Positions 1-5,871 of a stretch of DNA of 9,494 bases are shown here, in pieces. Under the pieces are notes generated by a model. It had not been told where the DNA came from. It made no database searches and saw only the letters and a list, made by a program, of their open reading frames with translations. Origin of the DNA: JACPSX01 sp035288405 [NCBI: bacterium] (GTDB lineage: Bacteria > JACPSX01); the NCBI GenBank assembly GCA_035288405.1, contig DATEAK010000032.1, positions 1 to 9,494 of the forward strand. Reading direction: 5' to 3'. Position numbers and translations under genes: made by a program. Position 1 is the stretch's first letter, and each line of letters opens with the position of its first letter.

Positions 1-1095
1 ACGATTGCTCAAATTGAAGACCCCCATGACTCTTCCCCGTATCGAGTCCGGTGTATCGATCTGGAGGATGGTGTTTCTGGCAGCCCCCCAGATGGTGTCG
101 GTCGTTCCCACCACCAAAAGCAGAAGCAGTGAAAGAGAAAAAGACTGGGACAAACCGAAAAGCGCGAAACCTGCCCCATAGAGAACCGCTGAACAGAGCA
201 GAATCTTGCCCTGGGAGCGCGGCTGCCCCATCACGATTAAGAGGCCGGAGCCGATCACTGCCCCCAAACCTCTGGCCGACTGGAGAAAGCCGAGGCCGCT
301 TGCTCCTACCTGGAGGATGTCGCGGGCGAAAATCGTGAGCATGGCTTGGTCCAGGCCGAAGACCGATGAGGTGGCCTCCATGACCATGACTCCAAGAATC
401 GTTTTCCGAGAGTAAACATACGAGAGCCCCTCATGGAGGTCCTTCATAAATCGCTCACTCTTCCTCTGGCGCGATGCAGTGGTCCGAATGAGAAGAAGAG
501 CCACAACCACGGCAAGAAAGCTCACGGCATTCGCATAAAAAGCTCCGTTAGTACCCACGGTGCTGATCGCGATTCCCGCCAGAGCCGGTCCCACAAGTAC
601 CGTCCCCTTCCATAACAGGGAATTGAGGACGATCGCATTCGGAAGGACCGAGCGAGGGATCAGGGAGGGGAAGAATGCTTGGCGCGCGGGTCCGTCCAGA
701 GTTCCGACAAGAGCGCTGAGAAGGGTCAACAGGTAAATATGCCAGACCCGGATAAGGCCTGTTTGGTCCAACAGACCAAGAATGAAAGCCAGGAACATGA
801 GAACAACCTGTGTTGTCAGTAGAAGACGCTTGCGATCATAGCGGTCAGCGAGAGTTCCTCCGAAAAAACCAAAGCAAAGTGTGGGGACCGCCCGAAAGAT
901 GCCGTTCATACCGAGCTGGAAAGGAGAGTTCGTTAACTGGTAGAGAAGCCAGCTTGACGCCGTGATTTGCATCCAGGTGCCGATGTTTGAGATAAACAGG
1001 CCGATCCAGAACAGGCGGAAATCCCGAAAGTTCAGCGCAGCCAATGGTCCAGAGATTCGCTCGGAACCGGACGGACTCAATCCTTCGTCGAACAT
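1..1095 (-). CDS. MFS exporter, MFS_3 (EntS-like) type, 3' end missing
   Basis: This is a polytopic inner-membrane exporter of the major facilitator superfamily, resembling the MFS_3 (transmembrane secretion effector, EntS-like) group. The reading frame is open from an ATG at 1095 to the window edge, giving 365 codons with no stop, so the C-terminus is missing. A short polar N-terminus leads to LNFRDFRLFWIG (residues 21-32) and GTWMQ (39-43), the usual opening of this family. A loop 2-3 motif A variant, GGTLADRYDRKR, follows at 79-90. Later stretches such as TLDGPARQAFFPSLIP and NAIVLNSLLWKGTVLVGPALAG are also typical. An in-frame TGA lies about 125 nt upstream. The ATG is preceded by AAAGG with an 11-nt gap, which is a modest ribosome site. 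The gene is divergent from the phosphoesterase gene. The substrate cannot be told; siderophore, drug or metabolite export are all possible. Confidence 0.88.
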   Translation of the reverse strand, partial: MFDEGLSPSGSERISGPLAALNFRDFRLFWIGLFISNIGTWMQITASSWLLYQLTNSPFQLGMNGIFRAVPTLCFGFFGGTLADRYDRKRLLLTTQVVLMFLAFILGLLDQTGLIRVWHIYLLTLLSALVGTLDGPARQAFFPSLIPRSVLPNAIVLNSLLWKGTVLVGPALAGIAISTVGTNGAFYANAVSFLAVVVALLLIRTTASRQRKSERFMKDLHEGLSYVYSRKTILGVMVMEATSSVFGLDQAMLTIFARDILQVGASGLGFLQSARGLGAVIGSGLLIVMGQPRSQGKILLCSAVLYGAGFALFGLSQSFSLSLLLLLVVGTTDTIWGAARNTILQIDTPDSIRGRVMGVFNLSNR

Positions 1096-1247
1096 GGATA
1101 GATTGACCTTTATCAAACCCGCGGTGTTGACCCGGGCAAGTATATTCTGATGGGCGGAGAGAAACAAGCGATTGAGGGAGTAAGAGATCGGCGGCGAAAG
1201 TTGCGACCGAGCCGACACCCGGAATCATAACCATTCGGTGGAACGGA

Positions 1248-1277
1248 AAGATATGGTCAGAAAGGAAAACAACTCAA
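1248..1277 (-). promoter_or_regulatory. Candidate promoter for the MFS_3 exporter
   Basis: On the minus strand TTGAGT (1277-1272) and TATCTT (1253-1248) are separated by 18 nt, a plausible sigma-70 pair. It would give a leader of about 145 nt before the ATG at 1095. The match is moderate and the assignment tentative. Confidence 0.3.
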
Positions 1278-1336
1278 AATAAAAGTTTGCATGAGAAAGT
1301 AGTTGGGTAATACTTAGGTCTATCGAAATGAACCCA

Positions 1337-1358
1337 ACTGAAAAGCTGACAGCTGAAT
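1337..1358 (+). repeat. Short GCTGANN heptad repeat
   Basis: ACTGAAA, one extra A, GCTGACA and GCTGAAT lie head to tail here, 35 nt upstream of the phosphoesterase ATG. The same heptad unit recurs at 4167-4194 and, as its complement, at 4109-4129. Recurrence at unrelated gaps suggests a dispersed intergenic repeat family. Confidence 0.5.
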
Positions 1359-1392
1359 GCTTGCTTCTTGAAATAAAGTTCGGGAGGGGGAT

Positions 1393-1938
1393 ATGAAGAT
1401 CGGAGTCATTTCGGACACCCACCATCATCTGCCGTCCGTCCGCAAGGCCATCCAGATTTTTCGGGAACATCAGGTGGAAATGGTGGTCCATGGGGGAGAC
1501 TGGGTGGCTCCCTTTGTACCCCAATTTATCAATGGGTTAAAGCCTTCCCTCGACTGTCCGATCCATTCCGTTTTCGGAAACAACGATGGAGACGTTTACT
1601 TGATGCTGCAGATGAACCGTTCCCTCGGATGGGGAATCGAATTCCACAAAGAAATTTTCGAGATGGCAGCAGGCGGAAAGCAAATCTCTGTCTACCATGG
1701 CACGGAATCTCTCATCACGGATGCCTTGATCCGTTGTCAGAAGGTTGACGCGGTTTTCACCGGACACACTCACCTCGCATTGAACAAAAAAACGAACGAT
1801 ACCCTCCATTTGAATCCCGGAACCACCTCTTTCATCCGTGGCACTCAGACTCTGGATGAAGCAACCGTGGCAATTTATGACACAGCTCACAATGCGGCGG
1901 AAATCGTACGCTGGACCCGCAAGGAAGTTGAACCATGA
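1393..1938 (+). CDS. YfcE/MJ0936-family metallophosphoesterase
   Basis: This 181-residue cytoplasmic protein is a small calcineurin-like phosphodiesterase, a family that uses two metal ions (often Mn) to hydrolyse phosphodiesters. All metal-binding motifs are visible: DTHHH (D8, H10), GGDW (D36), GNND (62-65), H102 in YHGT, and GHTH (H125, H127). Their spacing matches the archaeal member MJ0936 closely, and the length is normal, so it is probably active. The physiological substrate is unknown for most of this family. The start is well supported by GGGAGG at 1382-1387, 5 nt before the ATG. It lies upstream of dinB on the same strand, but a 236-nt gap with its own promoter candidates suggests separate transcription. 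A weak promoter-like pair, TTGCAT (1287) and TAATAC (1308) with a 15-nt spacer, lies upstream. Confidence 0.92.
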   Translation: MKIGVISDTHHHLPSVRKAIQIFREHQVEMVVHGGDWVAPFVPQFINGLKPSLDCPIHSVFGNNDGDVYLMLQMNRSLGWGIEFHKEIFEMAAGGKQISVYHGTESLITDALIRCQKVDAVFTGHTHLALNKKTNDTLHLNPGTTSFIRGTQTLDEATVAIYDTAHNAAEIVRWTRKEVEP

Positions 1939-2017
1939 AACTCATGGTCCCGAATCGCAAAAAATCAAGAGAGAAAAATGTCTCGAGTGACTAGTAAAAA
2001 AGATTTCTGACAACCGA

Positions 2018-2046
2018 TTGACAGACAGAAAAATATTCTCTAAATA
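2018..2046 (+). promoter_or_regulatory. Candidate distal promoter (P1) of dinB
   Basis: A perfect -35 TTGACA (2018-2023) is followed after 17 nt by TAAATA (2041-2046). The spacing is ideal but the -10 is weak. Transcription would begin about 120 nt before dinB. Confidence 0.4.
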
Positions 2047-2060
2047 GATCACCATCTTCA

Positions 2061-2089
2061 TTGACAACTTTTGCCGGGAATGGTAGGAA
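2061..2089 (+). promoter_or_regulatory. Candidate proximal promoter (P2) of dinB
   Basis: A second perfect TTGACA (2061-2066) lies 43 nt after the first. With a 17-nt spacer the -10 is TAGGAA (2084-2089), preceded by TGG in the extended -10 position. The hexamer itself is a poor match. Expected transcription start is near 2096, leaving a leader of about 80 nt that contains the palindrome at 2143. Confidence 0.35.
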
Positions 2090-2142
2090 TGAGTCCTCCC
2101 TCTCGTAAAGATTTTTTGGACGACCACTTCTACGGGAGCACC

Positions 2143-2156
2143 GAACTTCGAAGTTC
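2143..2156 (+). promoter_or_regulatory. Perfect 14-bp palindrome just upstream of dinB
   Basis: GAACTTCGAAGTTC is identical on both strands and ends 18 nt before the dinB ATG, immediately upstream of its SD. The GAAC/GTTC half-sites resemble Gram-positive-type LexA boxes, but those have a 4-nt spacer and this has 6. It could be a repressor operator, or an RNA stem that affects ribosome access. The symmetry is seen; the function is inferred. Confidence 0.4.
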
Positions 2157-2174
2157 TCTCCTGGAGTGCTTGCG

Positions 2175-3371
2175 ATGACCGCTCGCCAGATTGCCCACGT
2201 AGACATGGATGCCTTTTACGCCTCAGTTGAGCAGAGGGACCATCCGGAATGCCGTGGAAAGCCTGTCATCGTGGGAGCGGATCCCAAGGAAGGAAAGGGC
2301 CGAGGGGTTGTCGCTGCTTGCTCTTACGAAGCCCGGAAATTCGGCATCCACTCAGCCATGCCGATCTCTCGGGCCTTCAAGCTGTGTCCGGATGGTATCT
2401 ATCTGTCCGTGCGCATGTGGCGCTATGAGGAAGTCTCCGAGAGCATCTTCGCCATTTTCCGGCATTTTTCCGACATGGTGGAAGGCCTGAGCATCGACGA
2501 GGCCTTTCTCGATGTGACGAGGAGCCAGCAACTCTTTGGTCCGGCTGAAACCATTGCTCGCAAGATGAAAGCCGAAATTTTCGAAAAAGAAGGGCTGGTG
2601 GCTTCTGTGGGGCTGGCGCCTAACAAGTTTCTGGCCAAGCTGGCTTCCGACTTGAGCAAGCCGAACGGCTTTTTGGTAGTCTCCCCCGACCAGATTGCCG
2701 ACTTTTTGCACCCCCTCCCGATCTCCCGCCTGTGGGGGGTCGGTGAGAAGAGTGAGAGGAGACTGCAGTCCCTGGGATTGACAACCGTGGGAGAACTGAC
2801 AAATTGGTCCCGGGCCCGGGCAGAATCCTTGCTGGGAAAATCAGGGGGACATCTATGGGAACTTTCCCAGGGAATTGATGACCGCCCCGTGGAACCCAAC
2901 CGGGAAGCAAAATCGATCGGCAGCGAAATGACTTTCGTGGAGGATACGGATAACCCGGAGGTCTTGCGGCGCACGCTGCTGAGCTTGGCTGACCGGGTCT
3001 CGCGGCGCTTGCGCCAGCAGGGGTACGAAGGATTCACGGTGACCCTGAAGTACCGCACTTCCGACTTCCTTACGATAACCCGCTCCACGACCTTTGGAGA
3101 GCCCACTCAGCGGGGCAGCGTCCTCTACCAGACCGTTCTGGAGCTCCTGGAAAAAATACCCAATTCGAGGAAAAAAGTTCGTCTCCTGGGCATCACGGTT
3201 TCCAACCTCCTCTCCCTGGATAGTCCGTTGCACCAGCTTAAGCTCTTCGACTCATCGGGGACAGACAAGAACGGGCGAGTCGAGTCCGTTGTCGATCAGA
3301 TCAAGGAGCGCTTCGGAGAAGAAGCAATCACCCGGGCCGCTCTTCTGCCCCGGGGAGATGAGGAACCGTGA
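2175..3371 (+). CDS. dinB: DNA polymerase IV (Y-family translesion polymerase)
   Basis: DinB is a distributive, error-prone polymerase that copies past DNA lesions. The 398-residue protein is complete. The palm carries DMDAFYASVEQ (D10, D12) and SIDEAF (D108, E109), the metal-binding acidic residues. SYEARKFGIHSAMP (50-63) is the conserved finger segment. A helix-hairpin-helix thumb (PISRLWGVGEKSERRLQSLG) and a little-finger domain follow. QLKLF at 354-358 matches the beta-clamp-binding pentapeptide, here before a 40-residue tail. I chose ATG 2175 over the in-frame GTG at 2166 because TGGAG (2162-2166) gives an SD 8 nt from the ATG and DinB proteins normally begin just before this point. It overlaps the nth remnant by 4 nt and probably heads a dinB-nth'-ridA operon. 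SOS-type control is plausible given the palindrome but unproven. Confidence 0.97.
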   Translation: MTARQIAHVDMDAFYASVEQRDHPECRGKPVIVGADPKEGKGRGVVAACSYEARKFGIHSAMPISRAFKLCPDGIYLSVRMWRYEEVSESIFAIFRHFSDMVEGLSIDEAFLDVTRSQQLFGPAETIARKMKAEIFEKEGLVASVGLAPNKFLAKLASDLSKPNGFLVVSPDQIADFLHPLPISRLWGVGEKSERRLQSLGLTTVGELTNWSRARAESLLGKSGGHLWELSQGIDDRPVEPNREAKSIGSEMTFVEDTDNPEVLRRTLLSLADRVSRRLRQQGYEGFTVTLKYRTSDFLTITRSTTFGEPTQRGSVLYQTVLELLEKIPNSRKKVRLLGITVSNLLSLDSPLHQLKLFDSSGTDKNGRVESVVDQIKERFGEEAITRAALLPRGDEEP

Positions 3372-3664
3372 GTGCACCGATCCCGGCTGTTTTGAAGGGA
3401 TTCGACGATCTCTTTCCAAAACCTCAAGTTGCCTTGAACCACAAAAATCCTCTCGAGCTCCTGGTGGCCACGATCCTGTCGGCCCAGTGCACTGACGAGC
3501 GAGTAAACCAGGTCACCACAGATCTCTTCCGTAAGCATCCCCAGGCCCGTGATTACGCCGAGGTGGATCTGGGCGCTCTGGAAGAGGAAATCCGCCCCAC
3601 ATTTCGGGAAATCAAAGGCGGCAAAAGCGCGCGTAAGCGTCAACACGAAGGGAGAATCAGATGA
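3368..3664 (+). pseudogene. nth: Endonuclease III, truncated N-terminal remnant
   Basis: Intact Nth is a bifunctional DNA glycosylase/AP lyase of about 210-220 residues that removes oxidised pyrimidines. This frame has only 98 codons. Residues 9 to about 78 match the N-terminus clearly, with LNHKNPLELLVATILSAQCTDERVNQV (23-49) most diagnostic. The similarity stops after EEIRPTFREIKGG, where a Gly expected before the Phe is also missing, and about 20 unrelated basic residues follow. The helix-hairpin-helix, catalytic Lys and Asp, and four-cysteine iron-sulfur loop are absent, and I did not find them in the other frames before ridA. Start is GTG, overlapping the dinB stop by 4 nt (GTGA), with GAGGA nearby. 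The stop overlaps the ridA start (ATGA). The frame may still be translated, but it cannot be a working glycosylase. An assembly deletion is an alternative. Confidence 0.85.
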
Positions 3665-4050
3665 AACGCATACTGAAACCCAAGGAGCTCGCGGACACCT
3701 CCGGAAGATACTCCCAGGCGATCCTCATTGAAGGAGGCAAGGGCCTCCTCTTCATTGCAGGGCAGACCGCCTCAGACAGCGACGGGAATGTGATCGGGAT
3801 CGGCGACATTGGAGCCCAGACCCGGCAGGTCTTCAAGAATATCGAAGCAGTCCTCAAAGAGGCGGGGCTCGGTTTCGAGAACCTGGTCAAGACCACCACC
3901 TACCTGACGGACCGCTCCTACAGGGAAGAATACAACCGGGCACGAATGGCTATAATGTCTAAGGAGCCACCCACAAGCACCCTCCTGATCATCAGCGGCC
4001 TGGCGCGCCCGGAATTCATGATCGAGATTGAGGCGATTGCCGCCTACTAA
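3661..4050 (+). CDS. RidA/YjgF/UK114-family protein, lacking the canonical Arg105
   Basis: This is a complete 129-residue single-domain Rid-family protein. Archetypal RidA is a homotrimer that hydrolyses reactive enamine/imine intermediates such as 2-aminoacrylate in the cytoplasm. Family features visible are FIAGQTASDSDGNV (31-44), QTRQVFKNIEAVLKEAG (53-69), VKTTTYLTD (76-84) and IEIEAIA (121-127), whose first Glu corresponds to E120 of E. coli RidA. The catalytic Arg105 of E. coli lies in PARS; the aligned motif here is PPTS (103-106), so the position is Thr105. Members without that Arg (Rid4-7 groups) are not expected to deaminate imines, so the function is uncertain. A GGGAG at 3650-3654 serves as SD, and the start overlaps the nth remnant stop by 4 nt. 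The neighbourhood suggests co-transcription with dinB. Confidence 0.9.
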   Translation: MKRILKPKELADTSGRYSQAILIEGGKGLLFIAGQTASDSDGNVIGIGDIGAQTRQVFKNIEAVLKEAGLGFENLVKTTTYLTDRSYREEYNRARMAIMSKEPPTSTLLIISGLARPEFMIEIEAIAAY

Positions 4051-4054
4051 GCAC

Positions 4055-4096
4055 GTCTCTTCCCTCTCGGGACCGGGTGTGCCCCGTAAGGGAGAC
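4055..4096 (+). other. Hairpin just after ridA, possible terminator without a T tract
   Basis: The sequence folds as GTCT (4055-4058) with AGAC (4093-4096), CCCT (4062-4065) with AGGG (4089-4092), and CGGG (4068-4071) with CCCG (4083-4086). A 3-nt bulge, a 2x2 internal loop and an 11-nt terminal loop interrupt it. It begins 5 nt after the ridA stop, where a terminator is expected, but no T run follows. An RNA-stabilising 3' stem is equally possible. Confidence 0.35.
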
Positions 4097-4108
4097 CCAG
4101 AATAGCCA

Positions 4109-4197
4109 TCAGCGTTCAGTTTTCAGCTTCGGAAGTTTAAGGATCTCTGTTTTCTCCTAGTTCTAGGCTGATCGCTGAATGCTGACTGCTGAATGCT
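4109..4197 (+). repeat. Inverted heptad-repeat element (TCAGNNT x3 / GCTGANN x4)
   Basis: The left arm has three consecutive heptads: TCAGCGT, TCAGTTT and TCAGCTT (4109-4129). After 37 nt the right arm has four: GCTGATC, GCTGAAT, GCTGACT, GCTGAAT, plus GCT (4167-4197). The arms are complementary in type, and for example AGCGTTCAG pairs with CTGAATGCT with one G-T pair. The element can therefore form an imperfect foldback in the gap between ridA and the ABC genes. A shorter copy sits at 1337-1358. Confidence 0.7.
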
Positions 4198-4213
4198 CTC
4201 TTTAAGGACAGGC

Positions 4214-4243
4214 TTGTCTGACCTTAGGGCCGGGTGCTACAAT
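4214..4243 (+). promoter_or_regulatory. Extended -10 promoter of the ABC export operon
   Basis: TTGTCT (4214-4219), 18 nt, then TACAAT (4238-4243) preceded by TGC, forms an extended -10 promoter. The expected transcription start is near 4250, only about 2 nt before the ATG at 4252. No SD is visible. Together these point to a leaderless or nearly leaderless mRNA. Confidence 0.65.
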
Positions 4244-4251
4244 GACCAGCG

Positions 4252-5019
4252 ATGTCAACAAGGCGCCCTGTTCTCGAAGTGGAAAACCTGGCCAAATCTT
4301 TCAACGGCAACGTCGCCGTGGCGGGAATCTCTTTTTCCCTGGCTTCGGCGGAGATCCTGGGCCTCCTGGGCCCCAATGGCGCCGGCAAGACAACCACGAT
4401 TCAGATGCTCCTCGGCCTGGTAAGCCCCAGCGCCGGTCACATCCGGTATTTCGGTCTCGACTTTCCAGCCCACCGCGAGGAAATCCTGGCCCGGATCAAC
4501 TTCTCTTCCACTTACGTTTCCCTCCCTTACTTCCTGACGGCCTGGGAAAACCTGGTTGTTTACGCCAAACTGTACAACGTAAAACATCATAAAGAAAAGA
4601 TCGCCGAGGTTCTCGATACCTTTGAGATTTACGACCTGCGCAAGAACCTCACCCGGAATTTCTCTTCGGGACAGCTCACCCGACTCCATCTGGCCAGGGC
4701 TCTGCTCAACGACCCGCAAGTCCTGCTTCTGGATGAGCCCACAGCTTCTCTGGATCCTGATATCGCCGACAAGACCCGCACTCTGCTGCGCCGAATCCGA
4801 GACCGCAAGGGCCTCTCCATTCTCTACACATCGCACAACATGAAGGAGATGGAGGAGATGTCGGACCGGATCATCTTCCTTCAGCGGGGAAGCATCATCG
4901 ACGGCGGGACTCCTCGCGAACTTCTGGAACGATATCATGAGGAGAGCCTGGAGGATGTCTTCTTGCAAATTGCCCGCGATAACGTTCCCAGGCCCCAGGC
5001 CAGCCCCCATACCTCATGA
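4252..5019 (+). CDS. ABC transporter ATP-binding protein
   Basis: This 255-residue cytoplasmic ATPase powers the ABC-2 permease encoded next to it. Motifs in order are Walker A GPNGAGKTT (40-48), a signature reading FSSGQ rather than LSGGQ (137-141), Walker B VLLLDEP (157-163) with D-loop SLD (166-168), and the switch His (H195) in TSHNM. The Q-loop region reads FSSTYVSLPYFLTAWENL (84-101), with no Gln where most ATPases have one. The catalytic Glu and His are intact, so hydrolysis is likely. The start is the first in-frame ATG, six residues before the conserved VLEVENL strand. No SD is visible and the promoter sits directly upstream. The stop overlaps the permease start by 4 nt (ATGA). The layout suits a two-component exporter of drugs, lipids or polysaccharide; the substrate is unknown. 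Confidence 0.95.
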   Translation: MSTRRPVLEVENLAKSFNGNVAVAGISFSLASAEILGLLGPNGAGKTTTIQMLLGLVSPSAGHIRYFGLDFPAHREEILARINFSSTYVSLPYFLTAWENLVVYAKLYNVKHHKEKIAEVLDTFEIYDLRKNLTRNFSSGQLTRLHLARALLNDPQVLLLDEPTASLDPDIADKTRTLLRRIRDRKGLSILYTSHNMKEMEEMSDRIIFLQRGSIIDGGTPRELLERYHEESLEDVFLQIARDNVPRPQASPHTS

Positions 5020-5807
5020 AGCTCCATCGCATCGCTGCCATCATCTGGCGCCACATCTATCTCTACCAAAGAAGTCTCCCCCGCTGGCTTGAGATCTTTT
5101 ACTGGCCTCTTCTCGATCTTCTCCTGTGGGGCTTTATCTCGCTCTACCTAAGCCGTTTTTCAGGCAGCGTGCCCAAATTCGTTGGATTTTTTCTGGGCGC
5201 CTTGATCTTCTGGGACATTCTCTACCGGGCCAACCAGGGAGTTTCCATCTCCTTTCTGGAAGATGTGTGGTCCCGAAATCTCCTCAACCTCTTTGCCAGC
5301 CCCCTCACGGCGGGGGAATTTCTCGCCGCCCTGATGACGATGGGGATCATCAAGATGCTCACCGGCACCATCGCGGCCGTCATCATGGCGAGGATCCTCT
5401 ACTCCTTCAATATTTTCACACTGGGACTGGCGTTCATCCCATTCGTCCTAAATCTTCTTTTGATGGGGTGGGCTATCGGCATCGTGACCACCGCGGTGAT
5501 CTTGCGCTTCGGCATGGGAGCCGAGGTGCTGGCCTGGGGACTCGCCCTCATCTTCCAGCCCATCTCCGCGGTCTTCTATCCCGTCTCAACGCTCCCTCCA
5601 AGCCTGCAAACTCTGGCGCTCTTCACACCATCGGCACACGTCTTTGAGGGGATGCGGCAAGTCCTCTCCGCCGGAGCGTTTCCCTGGCACAACCTGATAT
5701 GGGCCTTCGGTCTCAACGTGGTGTACCTGAGCATTGCGGTACTCTTTTTCTTCCAGATACTGCGCCAGGTACGCCGGCTCGGGCTGTTGATGCGCGTGGA
5801 ACAGTAG
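5016..5807 (+). CDS. ABC-2 type transporter permease
   Basis: This 263-residue integral membrane protein is the partner of the preceding ATPase and should dimerise to form the export channel. It has about six hydrophobic segments, roughly at residues 26-46, 54-72, 103-128, 133-162, 168-190 and 228-250. The segment WSRNLLNLFASPLTAGEFL (about 85-103) is the cytoplasmic region that contacts the ATPase in ABC-2 permeases. The late motif SAVFYPVSTLPPSLQTLA followed by PSAHVFEGMR is highly characteristic of this family, which includes NodJ-like and drug-export permeases. The length is normal. The ATG overlaps the ATPase stop, indicating translational coupling. A basic C-terminal tail ends the protein. 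The substrate cannot be inferred from sequence alone. Confidence 0.93.
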   Translation: MKLHRIAAIIWRHIYLYQRSLPRWLEIFYWPLLDLLLWGFISLYLSRFSGSVPKFVGFFLGALIFWDILYRANQGVSISFLEDVWSRNLLNLFASPLTAGEFLAALMTMGIIKMLTGTIAAVIMARILYSFNIFTLGLAFIPFVLNLLLMGWAIGIVTTAVILRFGMGAEVLAWGLALIFQPISAVFYPVSTLPPSLQTLALFTPSAHVFEGMRQVLSAGAFPWHNLIWAFGLNVVYLSIAVLFFFQILRQVRRLGLLMRVEQ

Positions 5808-5871
5808 GAAGCAGGGACCGGAGTTTCAGGCTCCTCACCGTGGTCTTGTGCATCCTCCAAGGATCCGAACG

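Noticed and set aside
845-1234. Minus-strand 129-codon frame starting upstream of the left MFS gene.
   Set aside because: It is a different frame of the same strand; the true frame gives a recognisable MFS protein from ATG 1095 to the window edge.
2143-2156. A standard Gram-positive LexA box at the palindrome.
   Set aside because: The half-sites are right but the spacer is 6 nt rather than 4, so I kept it only as a palindrome of unknown role.
2423-3106. 227-codon open frame opposite dinB.
   Set aside because: Antisense shadow of a clear Pol IV gene; the product is Ser/Arg-rich with no domain features.
3590-3664. A simple frameshift as the cause of the short nth.
   Set aside because: None of the three plus frames in this span or within ridA continues the Nth sequence, so the missing two-thirds is deleted rather than shifted.
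4255-5010. 251-codon open frame opposite the ABC ATPase gene.
   Set aside because: Covers nearly the same span as a motif-complete ATPase gene on the plus strand and has no recognisable domains.
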